Shown here: piece by piece, positions 49,001-58,639 of the stretch | Numbering within the stretch: the first letter of the stretch is position 1 | Layout of the letters: each line of letters opens with the position of its first letter | Assembly: GCA_019916065.1 (NCBI GenBank) | Contig: CM034242.1 | Coordinates: 10,174,879 to 10,238,878, forward strand | DNA: 64,000 nt | Direction of reading: 5' to 3' | Origin: Vitellaria paradoxa | Lineage: Eukaryota > Streptophyta > Magnoliopsida > Ericales > Sapotaceae | The notes under the pieces: model-generated | What the model saw: only the letters and a program-made list of their open reading frames with translations | Told to the model about the DNA's origin: nothing | Databases searched by the model: none | Made by a program: the position numbers and the translations under genes

Positions 49001-49351
49001 TAAACAAAAAAGCTATAGTGACTAAAACGGTAAAAGGAAAAAAAAAAAAAAAGAAAATCCCCCCTCCCCCCTCAAATGGTCACTGACTGGGGAAGGGGGA
49101 AATGTTTTGGTGTGACACTGCACGGGAAAAGAAGAGGAGAGGGGTGCATATCAGGCAGGACGGGTTGAGCCGGGCTGGGTGGGTCGGGTCTCGAATCGTG
49201 GCATGCCAACCTAAACCCTAACCCGAGGGATAAAATGGTAGGTAGGGGTAGGTCATACGGACTCGGGGCGGGCCGGCCCGGGCCAGGCCAATTTTCAGTT
49301 TGGGTCGGGTCGAGCCAGGACTCGGGCTGACCCAACCCATTTCCATCGCTA
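46083..49351 (-). mobile_element. Second hAT transposon of the same family, reverse orientation
   Basis: The left end TAGTGGTGTAAGTGGGTTAG pairs with the right end, read inverted, TAGCGATGGAAATGGGTTGG. The flanks ATTGCACC and ATTGAATC agree at 6 of 8 bases, a decayed target duplication. Length 3269 bp, almost that of the element at 41702-44965. Subterminal GGGTCGGG-type words occur at 46100-46230 and 49150-49345. It appears older than its neighbour by its flanks and the state of its coding region. Confidence 0.85.
46532..48386 (-). pseudogene. hAT transposase remnant
   Basis: Read on the minus strand it follows the order of the transposase at 42704-44584. It runs from ATGCACAAGGCCAAATG (48386) with a BED-like start that soon meets a stop, through SVRKLICNKLVSWNLCKKVF and FHERCCAHILNLIVNDGLDI (47830-47591) and IFCEIYYPTSSTVVYQL (47432-46947), to the dimerisation block near 46700-46560. 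Multiple frameshifts and stops; nonfunctional. Confidence 0.8.
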
Positions 49352-50900
49352 ATTGAATCTCATGACCCTTCTCCTATGTGCTGTGTCCCAATAATAAAAT
49401 AACCAAAAAAAGTGAACGAATCAAAAGAAAAGAGTTTGACTTTTTGAAGAAAAAAAGTTATTGATATTAATCCTTATACTTTCTTCTTCTCCCTCATTTA
49501 TTTCTAGAACAATGATAAAAAGGCAGTATTTTCAGTCGCAACTTTAAAATTTTTGCTAATAATTATATGAGTTCCACGCAAATTTTATAAACTAAACGAT
49601 AAAAATTGAAGAATTGTGATTATTCCTAATATGATTATTTTATTGATAGTATCACGAGAAAACTAGTGTGTGAATATACCTTAATTTTGTTTGTTCGAGA
49701 GAAAATTTTCTTGCCCTCATTTTCGTTGCCGACACATTAATAAAAATTGGATAAATTCAAATTTTGGGAGCAAAGAATTGATTTTATTAGTTTCTTAAGG
49801 ACTAATTTGGACTCTGATGCTTTCCAATCGTTGTATAGTTTGAAAATTGTGATGATTAAACTAATATCTTTATATTCTTTTTTTTTTTTTCATATTTTAG
49901 AGTTTTGGTTGATTTTAGATTTATTTAGGATGCAGTGGAATATGTTTTAGTTTTGTTTGGAAGAGTTTTGGTAGCTTAATGGGATTTTCAAGTTATTTAA
50001 ATAATTATTAGACTTTTGGGTATCAATTAGGAGACTATTTATTAATATTTTTATTATAGGATGAAGTAATAATTAATAATTTCTACTTATTTGTATTATA
50101 GTTTAGAATATAGTAGTATTAGTTTTGAGTTAAACGATATTATTATTACTATAAATAAACATTGGCACTTAAATTTTTGCGCATTATAATTTGACCTAAA
50201 TTTCAAAAATATCATTTTAGGAAAACCATTTACTTTGCATTACTCATGCCTTCAAGTTTTACAAAATTTGGGTGTGATAGGAATCAAAGTAAAATTAGGC
50301 GTGCTAATCGCATTCCTAAAAAAAATAAATAAATAAAATAAAATAAAAGATAAAAAATTTACATCCATTTGGGTAGAAACTGGAAAAAAATCAGTTTTTT
50401 TATTGCTTTGTTAGCAAAATGGATAGTTTTTATTCAAATGGGTATGAATTTTTTAATTTTTTTTGGGTTAATACGATTAAAATGCTTAAAAGTTATAATA
50501 TCTAAAAATAAAATTAAATTTTGATGAAGAAAAAGCCATATAAAATGAAAAAAAAGTTACCAAAAATGCATTCTAGCTTTTTTGAATCCAAACTTATCCT
50601 TGAATTAATAATAAAATTACAAAAAAAAAAAAAAAAAAACTACAAAACAAAGCCTTTTTTTTAAATAAGAAAGAATTAAATTAATAATAAAAAATTACAA
50701 AATAACGGAACATGTCTCTCGTATTACAATGACCCCAAATATTCCAAAATTTGAAATAATTCACAACCTAGTCACAACTTAAAATAAAGTTTAAATAATG
50801 TTGATAAAACATCTAACAGCATAGCACAAAAATACCGAAACAACATTCTATTACGCCCCATGTAATTGCAAGACAACAAAACAAATAACCCAACCCACTA
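49352..50900. other. AT-rich spacer
   Basis: No gene supported. A/T-rich with A-runs at about 50620-50639. On the minus strand, AATAAA-type sequence near 50915 could serve as the polyadenylation signal for the fragment at 50960-51178. Confidence 0.45.
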
Positions 50901-50959
50901 CAAAAGGCTACTTTTATTAAGGCCATGCCACAAGAAGCTTCAGAGGCCTTTTCTAAACA

Positions 50960-51178
50960 CTACCAATTAGGCTCACGCAGCATCACCACCACACCACCAG
51001 GCTTGAAAACAACTGATAATTTTATCTTCTCTATTCCCTTTTGGCCATTCTTCCAAGTAAACACAAAGGCACTAAACTGCAAGTCTTCTAAATTCGCTTC
51101 AACAATAGAATCATCGGGATCATCCATCCAAGGCGGCCAATTGGAGCCACCACCACATCTTTCAAGCCGGTGCCTCAC
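50960..51178 (-). pseudogene. Unrecognised gene fragment (exon-like, 72 codons)
   Basis: The minus-strand frame reads GGGSNWPPWMDDPDDS, then FSAFVFTWKNGQKGIEKIK and LSVVFKPGGVVVMLREPNW before a stop. Its balanced composition is unlike the surrounding AT-rich DNA, and an AATAAA-like signal follows about 40 bp downstream, suggesting the 3' exon of a gene. Upstream on the same strand is a T-run and then membrane-protein copy 2, so the rest of the gene is missing. I do not recognise the family. Confidence 0.4.
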
Positions 51179-51235
51179 GGCATTTATTAAAAAAAAAAAG
51201 AAAAAAAAAAAGATAAGACATCCATAGCATTTGGC

Positions 51236-51802
51236 TCATATTTGGCAAAGGACGAACGAAGAGCAGACAAATGATTTACAGAGAAGTAGGCTTCCCCTGT
51301 TTTCAGAGAGAGAAGTTATTGACCAACCCCTGTTGATCTTCAGACAGATTTCTCGCAGAAAATTGGCAATCCTCGTCTGTTGGATCCGCATCCCGAGCCT
51401 TTGGAGCTGAGAGTGCAGGAACGAACTCGCCAAAAACAAAGTGTAGAGCAAAAACAGGACCAACCGGGCCGAGTCCGGGAAAAGAATTGATGCCAAACAC
51501 ACCCCACACAGTGAACCAAACACCACCTTCATGGCACGAGCCGGTGAAGGAAATTCAAGCTCCGCAACATGGAATGCCAGGAAATAGATCAGCAGACTAA
51601 CGATGGAAACCAGCATGGTCTTGGGGTGCGTTTGGAATGGAGAAAAATCCTTTCCTTGGCACTTCATTTCCAGGAAGTTGAGCAGCGCCGGGACAAGAAA
51701 GGCGAGAATGGCATGGCGGGGAGCGGGCGGCAGAAGATACTGAACTTGCAAGAAGTAGTTCCTTCGGTCCATAAACGCTACATTGATTACTCTGGCAGCC
51801 AT
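51236..51802 (-). CDS. Uncharacterised multi-pass membrane protein, family copy 2
   Basis: 188-aa single exon starting MAARVINVAF at 51802. It aligns along its whole length to the 40529-41068 protein (shared QYLLPP.PRHAI, FSPFQTHPKT, VVFGSLC.VCLASIL, FPDSARLVL, QQT.IANFLR, NRGWSIT.SENRGSLL). A small deletion follows the second hydrophobic segment. The copy 1 stop is not used, which adds about nine residues. Four hydrophobic segments are conserved. Upstream and downstream flanks also match copy 1 (51802-52200 and 51215-51236), so this is a segmental duplicate. The frame is open with amino-acid changes concentrated outside the hydrophobic core, suggesting it is or was under constraint. Confidence 0.65.
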   Translation of the reverse strand: MAARVINVAFMDRRNYFLQVQYLLPPAPRHAILAFLVPALLNFLEMKCQGKDFSPFQTHPKTMLVSIVSLLIYFLAFHVAELEFPSPARAMKVVFGSLCGVCLASILFPDSARLVLFLLYTLFLASSFLHSQLQRLGMRIQQTRIANFLREICLKINRGWSITSLSENRGSLLLCKSFVCSSFVLCQI

Positions 51803-52260
51803 CGAACTAGTGTGAGAATGGAATGGGCCGGGTTAGAAATCAAAATCTGTTAATAGAAAGATAAGAGTTAAAAAGCAGAGAAGTGAAGAGAAGAGAAGAG
51901 AAGAGGAGAGCAGAGCTTGAAACCTTGAAATGGGTTGATTTCTCCATCTGGGTCTATTAATTCCTTTTTATATTGGAGTGTTCCACGACGTGTTCTCACC
52001 GTATGTATAAGTCGCACGTATAAATTGTCACATTGACTTGGAAGATCTTGACATGAGATAGCATGAAATGTTTAAAAGGGTTCAGAAGAGCTACAATCTG
52101 AGAGAACTTTGCATGTTAGGGTTCAGAGCGTTAATGAGTTGGTACAGAGATTTGTTTGTCAGCAAAAGGTAAAGTAAGTGTTGAAGGATTCCAATTTTCT
52201 AAAGCAGAACATTCTAAATCTTCCAAAAGTTAGCAGTTAAGTTCAGAAGCATCGGTTTCA

Positions 52261-53140
52261 CCACATACCTATTAATATATATATATATATATATAGATAT
52301 TGTGTGTGCGCGCTGATAAACTATAAATTAATGTTATTTTTAGTGGCATGGGGTACTAAATAATTAAAGAAAATGCTATAACCCAAATTTAAGTTTGTGA
52401 AAGGGTTATGCAATAAAATGGAAAGTAAAAGGTAGTACCCAAAAATGGGGTGTAATTTCCCACTGAAATTCTTCCCAGTTGGGCAGGTGTAGAGTACCAT
52501 GATGGGGTTGGGATAGAAGATTCTAAATACTTACTTTTTATTTTTATTCCGATTAAAATGAAGGGGAATGGTAAGAAATTTAAATAATTTTAAAAAGCAT
52601 TTATTGAGAATTGATTTTTATTATTTTTAATTTTCAACATAATTAAATAAGACTGCGTGTTTGAAATTTTATTTTTTTTATTTTTTACTTTTTCTCTTTT
52701 TCTTCTCATTCTCTAAATTCTTGTCTTACACATAATTATGAATACCGTACTTAATAGCACACCAATTTTATTATTGGTATGGTGCATATTATTACCGATA
52801 CATTTTAAGGCACCGTTTTAGATTTATCATTATAAAATTATATATTTATGTATATACTTACTCAAATTGTTTAATATATCATTTAAATAATTATAAATTA
52901 TAAGTTTATAAAAATTACATTAATATTGGTTGGAATAACTAATTTATCATATTTTACCTTTTATAATAGTAATAACAAAATTAAAAAAAAAAAATTCCCT
53001 TCCGAAGACTTCAATAAGGAATAGGAGCTGTGACAATGACAACAAAAGATGCATGTGAAATCTCCCTAACAGTCATTGCCTAAAGCGTTTCTCATTCTCA
53101 TTTTGTCAAACGAAAGAATTTTTTTAATTGCTTTTCTAAG
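52261..53140. other. AT-rich spacer
   Basis: No gene. A TA dinucleotide run lies at about 52275-52296. Nothing further identified. Confidence 0.45.
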
Positions 53141-53142
53141 CC

Positions 53143-53364
53143 TCACAACCGACCATCATACGGCAACGGAAGGTCACAGAAAGACACATCAACCGGCAGC
53201 AAATTCAACCTCCTGACCCCTTTTGATACATGCCACGCAATTTCGTATTGAAACTTATGCCTAGTGCCCATTTTCGCTTGATAAATTAATTTTTTTTTTC
53301 CAGTACCTGAATGAAGAGAAAAGTCTAACTTGAGGACTCTACTCCGTTTCGGAGCCTCAAGCAT
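53143..53364 (-). pseudogene. Unrecognised gene fragment (73 codons)
   Basis: The minus-strand frame contains KMGTRHKFQYEIAWHVSKGV, then RRLNLLPVDVSFCDLPLPY and DGRL before a stop. Its composition and residue content look protein-coding and differ from the flanks. The upstream boundary may be a splice acceptor (TTCATTCAG near 53303, minus strand). No family recognised. It might belong to the same lost gene as 50960-51178, as both are minus-strand 3' exon-like pieces, but nothing proves that. Confidence 0.35.
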
Positions 53365-53689
53365 TTAATAGCATAAGTTTTTTTTTTTTAAATTGATAAC
53401 GTTATTTTATTATATTTTAAATTTATTTTAAATTATTAAAGACAAATATTTCAAACCAACATTAAAAAAACTTAAAATACTAGCTACAAAAGTAACTAAT
53501 TATAAATCAAAATTAACTTTTTAGCAACCAACTATGAAAAATTAATTTTTTTTTTTTGCAAACTGAACCCCTCTGTCTTTTACCTATCTCATTTTTCTTA
53601 CTGTATTTTCAATTCTAGCCATGATAAAATGAAGGTATTGGAATTCAATTGCGGATTGAGGGTATGATCAGTGCACAGTATACCAGACT

Positions 53690-53980
53690 ATGGTCAAGTG
53701 TAGAGGTTTAAAACTTTTGGGGTCAGGGGAGAAACCTGTAGCCGCTACCCATGGGTGCGCACTGGGTGAAAACCCGCACCGTGGCCCTAACCGGCAAAGA
53801 ACCACAAGGAGATAAACCAGCCTAGGTAAACCCTGGCTGATCGGCTCAGCCGAGAAGGCTGTTAGATGACCCTCCACAATTAGAGGAAAGGACTGCCCCC
53901 AAGAGGAGTCGAACCCGGGACTTATTGGTCCAGGCCCTTCAGCCCGCCATCCGAATCAACTCGACTACTCTTTCGGGGCA
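53690..53980 (-). mobile_element. tRNA-derived SINE with target duplication
   Basis: Read on the minus strand from about 53980: a tRNA-like head with an A-box-like TAGTCGAGTTG and a clear B box GGTTCGACTCC (about 53905-53915), then a roughly 200-bp body. It is flanked by TGTAGAGGTTTAAAACTT (left) and TGTAAAGGTTAAAACTT (right), a decayed target duplication of about 17 bp. It inserted at the left edge of the KUA1 3'UTR copy. Confidence 0.7.
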
Positions 53981-54680
53981 TGTAAAGGTTAAAACTTATG
54001 TCTTAATGTCATGGGCAAACTTAGCATTGGTGGGCTCTGGAGATTTCTTGTTTACACAAGAAAATACTGTGCAATCTTGTTTGTTTTCAGCTATAGTTAT
54101 TTTCTTGGATAACAATACAATAAAGTTTTATTTGTAGGATTTGTCAACTTAAAAGTAAGTCCTTGCCTTTTGTGGCAACTAGGGGTGAAAACGAGTCGAA
54201 TCGGAGCCGAGCTTTAACATGCTCGAGCTCAGCTCGAGCTTTTTTATACTGAGCTCGAGTCTCGATTGCGAACTTTTATATAGGCTCGAGCTCGGCTTGA
54301 TAAAGAGGAAGTTAGGCTCGATTAGGTTCGCGAATAATTCGATTAAACCAAAACGACGTCGTTTTGATTTAAATATAAATATATTAAAAAATATAATAAA
54401 AATATTATTAAAAAATAAAAATATTATTAAAAAAATATATATTATTCTAACCGAGTCTGCGCTAGTTTTCGAGCCGAGTTTCTTTAGGTTCGAGCTCGAG
54501 CTCGAATCCAAAACGAGTAAAAAACCGAGCTCGGTTCGAGCTCGTTTAACTCACGAATCGAGCTCGAGCCGAGCTTTTTTCGAGTCGAGCTCGAGTAGCT
54601 CGCGAACGGCTTGGTTCGTTTCCACCCCTAGTGGCAACTTATGCCCCATACTTCTTGAAGTTTTTTCTGTGATTTCAACT
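53975..54680 (+). repeat. Orphan copy of the KUA1-like 3'UTR
   Basis: 53985-54179 plus 54631-54665 matches 38731-38950: GGTTAAAACTTATGTCTTnATG, GGGCTCTGGAGATTTC, TTTATTTGTAGGATTTGTCAACTTAAAAG, then CTTATGCCCC. Interrupted by the hAT MITE at 54180-54630. No KUA1 coding sequence precedes it. It is a remnant of a local duplication. Confidence 0.85.
54180..54630. mobile_element. 451-bp hAT-type MITE, TSD GTGGCAAC
   Basis: Ends TAGGGGTGAAAACGAG and, inverted, TAGGGGTGGAAACGAA. GTGGCAAC flanks both sides exactly (54172-54179, 54631-54638). The interior has many GAGCTCGAGC words and a central AAACGACGTCGTTTTGATTT palindrome in AT-rich DNA. It has no real coding capacity. Its exact target duplication inside the KUA1 3'UTR copy dates it after that duplication. 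Confidence 0.95.
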
Positions 54681-54687
54681 TTTGCCC

Positions 54688-54975
54688 CAACATCCCTCGC
54701 TGCTATTGAAACTTGAAAGGTTTGAAGGGTTCAAAATGGCTACGATTTCAGAAAACTTATATGGGTTGGAGACTTGGAGGGGCTTTTTGGGTTATTACAC
54801 TGTAATGGGGTGGAGGGTCCACAACAGGGTTTAAATAAATTAGTGCCTGTTGGATCTGTTTTGACACAAAGCAAAGGAACACGGTTTTATTTAGGAATTT
54901 AATCATCTCTATCACCCTTGAAAAATTAAAATTAAAAATGTGAATTATAGTGTTATCCATTAACTGAGAATCCAT
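54688..54975. repeat. Orphan copy of the upstream region of membrane gene 1
   Basis: CTCGCTGCTATTGAAACTT through CCACAACAGGGTTTAAATAAATTAGTGC and AAAGGAACACGGTTTT matches 41316-41645, with a small deletion near 54860. It follows directly on the KUA1 3'UTR copy, whereas 2.3 kb including gene 1 separate the two in the parent copy. Confidence 0.85.
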
Positions 54976-56530
54976 TAATTGGGATGAGGGGGTGTTTGAT
55001 TTATTATAAAGAATTATAAAAATTTTAACTTTTACCAAATTTTTTTATCAAGTCGCCCTTCTAATAATAATAAACAGAGGGAGTCTTTGAGGGAAAAAAT
55101 GCAATAATCAGTAGTAGTTGTTTGTGGACTTTATTTATCATTTATTTCATAATTTTTTTTCTTTTAAAAATTTGTAGGAAGATGTATATTCCAATATCAA
55201 ATCTTCCCATCTAATATCAATGTTTCTGTAACAAGTTGATAAATAATCATTAAACAGTATTTATGTTCTTGACTTTTGAAACATACTTATCTTTATCGCT
55301 CAATGATTTTTTTTTTCTAGAAAAAGATTTCATGATTTTGGTATTTTTTCAAACAATATATGTCAATAAATCAATACTCAGATAGAATACTGAAAATTAC
55401 AAGTTGTCAATATACATATCAAAAATCCATTCTGTTCCCAAAAAAAAAAAAAAATCCATTACTAGGAAAGGAGGCAATAAGCACAAACAAAAATCCATTT
55501 AAAAAAAAAAAAAGAAAAGAAAAAATTTTGCCAAAAAATCATAACATGTTCAATTGTAGCAGAAACTTAAGATAGAAAGACAGCTTGAGAGAAAATATTG
55601 GTTAGGGCTTTACGAGGGGTAAAGGAATGTAAAGATATATTTTACAAAGGTAATGAAAAAAGAATAAAAAATTTTCATATCTCCTATTACTCACCATTAG
55701 AGTAAAAATTTATCCCTCGAATGTTATACTTAAGAACTTGCTACTCGATTCAAAAATATAATATATAATTTTTATAATATTTTAAACTAAAATCAAATTG
55801 TTTCGAGTAATTATAATATATTAAACCAAAACGAGTTCATTTTGATTAGTCAACTTATCTATAAGCTAATATCAAATTTTCAGTATTGTTGACTTATCTT
55901 GATGTATGTAAAAGTTCAAGTTGAGATTAAGTTAAAATTTGACCTGTTTGATATACCCCAACAAACATAATAGAGGAAGTAAAAGAAAATAGCCCAATCG
56001 TTGATAAATCTTAATTTTAATTTTTGGCCACTCCTTTATTTCTAATGTGTTTTAATTTCAACATATCTATATTTCAATTACCTTAATTCAATATTCATCT
56101 ATTTAGGTAATATTGGTTTTGGGGGTAATGGGGATAAAGCTTACTAGGATAATTTTTATTCTCTTATATATGTTTGGATGGGAGATAATAATTACTCTAA
56201 CCCGAACTTAAATTTTAATTAGCGACATATTGAACTCAAAGTCAGCTCATTTCACAGCCTGGTTTGTGACCAATTATAAGTGTTCTAAGTAACTAATTTA
56301 ATAAGTGTTTGGCCCACCAAAATTTAAAAATAAAAAATTACAAATTTTCTTAGTTTTCTGCAATAAAATTTTACTATTATGTATCTTTTTTACATCAAAT
56401 TTTTCAATTTTTTTGGGAGCATTCAAACGCCGCCTTGCTCGCAAATTTATTCATCCAACTTAGAAGTATGTTTAAATTTATTCATTCAGCTTATCAAACG
56501 GACAAATGATCTCATTGGCAAATGATATCC
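54976..56530. other. AT-rich spacer with degraded elements
   Basis: No gene. 55598-55735 and 56108-56220 share phrases with 25550-25795 (GGGGTAA, ACTAGGATAATTTT, TAATAATTACTCT), so they belong to one MITE-like family. 55740-55960 has hAT-MITE-like wording (ACCAAAACGAGTTCATTTTGATT). A-runs at about 55440-55454 and 55499-55513. Confidence 0.4.
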
Positions 56531-56624
56531 GAGGATGGTTGGGGTTCAGAGGAGTTTTGGATTCGGAGTAGCTGCTGCCCAGAAGTCAAAATGCTCGGAA
56601 CCAGGATTTTTTTTTTTTAATACA

Positions 56625-56999
56625 TCAAGTGGTAGATTTCGACGTGCTAATCGCAGTGGTGCAAACCACAGCCAGAAAAAACCCTATACGCGCCGCCCTC
56701 ACTTGTGGGTAGAAGGACCGCCGGAATCTCAGGTACCGGAAAAAACCACTCGCCAGAGAAGACGGACGCTTCCAGACTTGCCCAGAATTCGAAGTCCTCC
56801 ATTTCTGTTTTTGAGCGTACTGGATTGTAGAGGACGACGATACGATTACAACGGTACCATTACCGACCGCGTCAAAAACGAAGGCTGGACGAGCTCGTAC
56901 AAGTCGCCGAAAAATCGTCCGTCGCTCATTTTGGGCGAAGAAGATTACGGAATATTCCTTGGAATATTCTCTGGAGGTTTCAAAATTACGGGTTGCCAC
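56625..56999 (-). other. GC-richer island, possible gene fragment
   Basis: The stretch 56535-57040 is far less AT-rich than its flanks and keeps open frames on both strands. On the minus strand one frame encodes 124 codons; other frames contain exon-like openings (for example MEDFEFWASLEASVFSGEWF) that end at stops. I recognise no family. It could be the 5' exon of a lost gene. Strand and frame are uncertain. Confidence 0.25.
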
Positions 57000-57039
57000 C
57001 TAAGTCTCTCGAATTACAAATTAGTCTGTGAGAGTTGAA

Positions 57040-57727
57040 ATGTTTGTAAATAATTCCCTCTAAATTACCGTTTAGCCCCTACACAGTACTGAAAAGTGCA
57101 GCAAAGCCCTTCCTAGGGTTTGGTTTATTATAGATTTTACTATTTTTCTCCAAAGATTGTTACCTGAGCAATTGTGGAGCCAAGATTTTGGGTACCAACA
57201 AGCTGGGAAGTGTATTAATTTTGTTAAAAATGTGAATGGCGCAAAGGAAAAAAAAAAAAAATCTCTGCCGCTTGAGTGAAAGATTCATTAATTGTTGTGT
57301 GCATTTTGTTTCTAAAGTAACTTTTTGTTTTATGTATTTCTCCTATAATTCTTTTATAAAAATATTAATAAAATATCTATAAAAAAATCTGTAGGAAATA
57401 AAAAAAAAATCAAAATTTAATTAAAAAAGAGATTTATTTAACAGACTCAAAGAAGCTAATTCTCAAACTTTTAATAAAAACTAAATTGCTACCTCCATCT
57501 GCTATTGCACCAAAGTTTATAATCTGCCGTTGGTTTAGCTATTCCAGCAAAGCAAATCAACTGTTATCTGTAAGTATCTGATCCCATTCAATTCATTTTT
57601 AGCCGCATCAAAGCATCAAATTAGTACACCACCAAAACTACATAAACATACTTACTTAACCCCCCAAAAAAAATAAAGTGCATAAACATACAAACAAACG
57701 AACAAACAACTAGGACACATCAGAAGG
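57040..57727. other. AT-rich spacer
   Basis: Nothing supported. A-runs at about 57248-57261 and 57400-57409. Confidence 0.4.
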
Positions 57728-57812
57728 TGACGTTGGCTCAAGTGATTAAGAACTTTCTTACTTGCTCATTCGACTCGGGTTGAAGTCTTCCCTCCCTGCT
57801 TATCTAACCCAA
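57728..57812 (+). mobile_element. Short SINE-like copy with A tail
   Basis: GTTGGCTCAAGTGATTAAG resembles a pol III A box, and GGGTTGAAGTC a mutated B box (GGTTCGAATC). A run of ten A residues follows, then TCTAGGGACA, which resembles ACTAGGACA before the element. It is a different family from the SINE at 53690-53980. Confidence 0.5.
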
Positions 57813-57906
57813 AAAAAAAATCTAGGGACAAAGAAAGGGGAAAGAAGGAAGAGAAAAGAGTTCCAAAGGGATATGTCAGATTTTTTGACTTATTTAAGGA
57901 CATGTA

Positions 57907-58589
57907 CTACACTGGAAGTCGACCTATCCTATTCCTGTTTGGATTGATCAGAGCTTGTGCCTGGTGCCATCCCCGGATAAGCAATTCCCAATGGGGAAGA
58001 TCAAGATGTCCACTCATTCTTGGGTGCACCCGATTCCAGAGTACTTGTTCGAGTCTCAAGTTCAGCAACTCACGCGACCATTCTGGATTAATCCAAGGAT
58101 AAGCTTGTTCTGGACCGACGTTCCAGTCCGGCATACGTTGTCCGTGAAAGGGATTGGGTCTCATTCTCTGCTGAAACCAATTCCAGAGCCCCTGGAGTCT
58201 TAAGTTGAGCAACACACCCACCAGAAACGGGACATAGAGAAGAAACAGAACAGGACTAAAATCTGGGTAAAGAATCGAAGCAAGAGATACAGAAGAAAGC
58301 CAGCCAAACAACACTGCGCAGCGATGGTCCGAAGTCAATCTCAGGCCATTATTGCAGGCGAAGCAGTAGAGGAAGAAGCTTGCAACGGCAAGCAAAGTGA
58401 TTGCGGGGTGGGCTTCGAATGAAGAGAAGTTCTTTCCCTGATACTTCAATTGGAGGAAGTTGACGAGTACTTGGAGGAGAATGAGTGAATGGTGAATTGG
58501 GATACTTCTATTCGTGAGGGGTAGAAGTGGCGGGTGCTGATGAACGCCACGTTGATCTCTCCAGAGATGGTCCTATCCGTTGGTGGCAT
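57907..58589 (-). pseudogene. Membrane-protein family copy 3, frameshifted
   Basis: The ATG at 58589 (MPPTDRTISGEINVAFISTR) matches the family start INVAFIDRS. One base is missing in the C-run at about 58516-58519; downstream the family sequence continues in another frame, joining the open frame 58449-57907 (KYQGKNFSSFEAHPAITLL, FGWLSSVSLASILYPDFSPV, LFLLYVPFLVGVLLNLRLQG). It is far more diverged from copies 1 and 2 than they are from each other, and its C-terminal part is longer. The CACTA element ends 12 bp upstream of the ATG. A sequencing error at the C-run is possible; otherwise a pseudogene, or a protein starting at the internal Met (58449). Confidence 0.65.
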
Positions 58590-58639
58590 CGTTTTAACAG
58601 TCACTACTAGAGAGGGGAATTGGCGAATGGAAATCTCGG

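Noticed and set aside
49072..49335. Proline-rich minus-strand frame of 87 codons
   Set aside because: It is translation of the GC-rich subterminal GGGTCGGG words of the hAT element.
53895..53975. Possible tRNA gene (B box GGTTCGACTCC)
   Set aside because: The rest does not form a tRNA cloverleaf with acceptor pairing, and the body continues for 200 bp with target duplications, so it is a SINE head.
54179..54716. Frames of 110 and 165 codons on both strands
   Set aside because: They are translation of the GAGCTC-rich hAT MITE; serine/leucine repeats mirror the DNA words.
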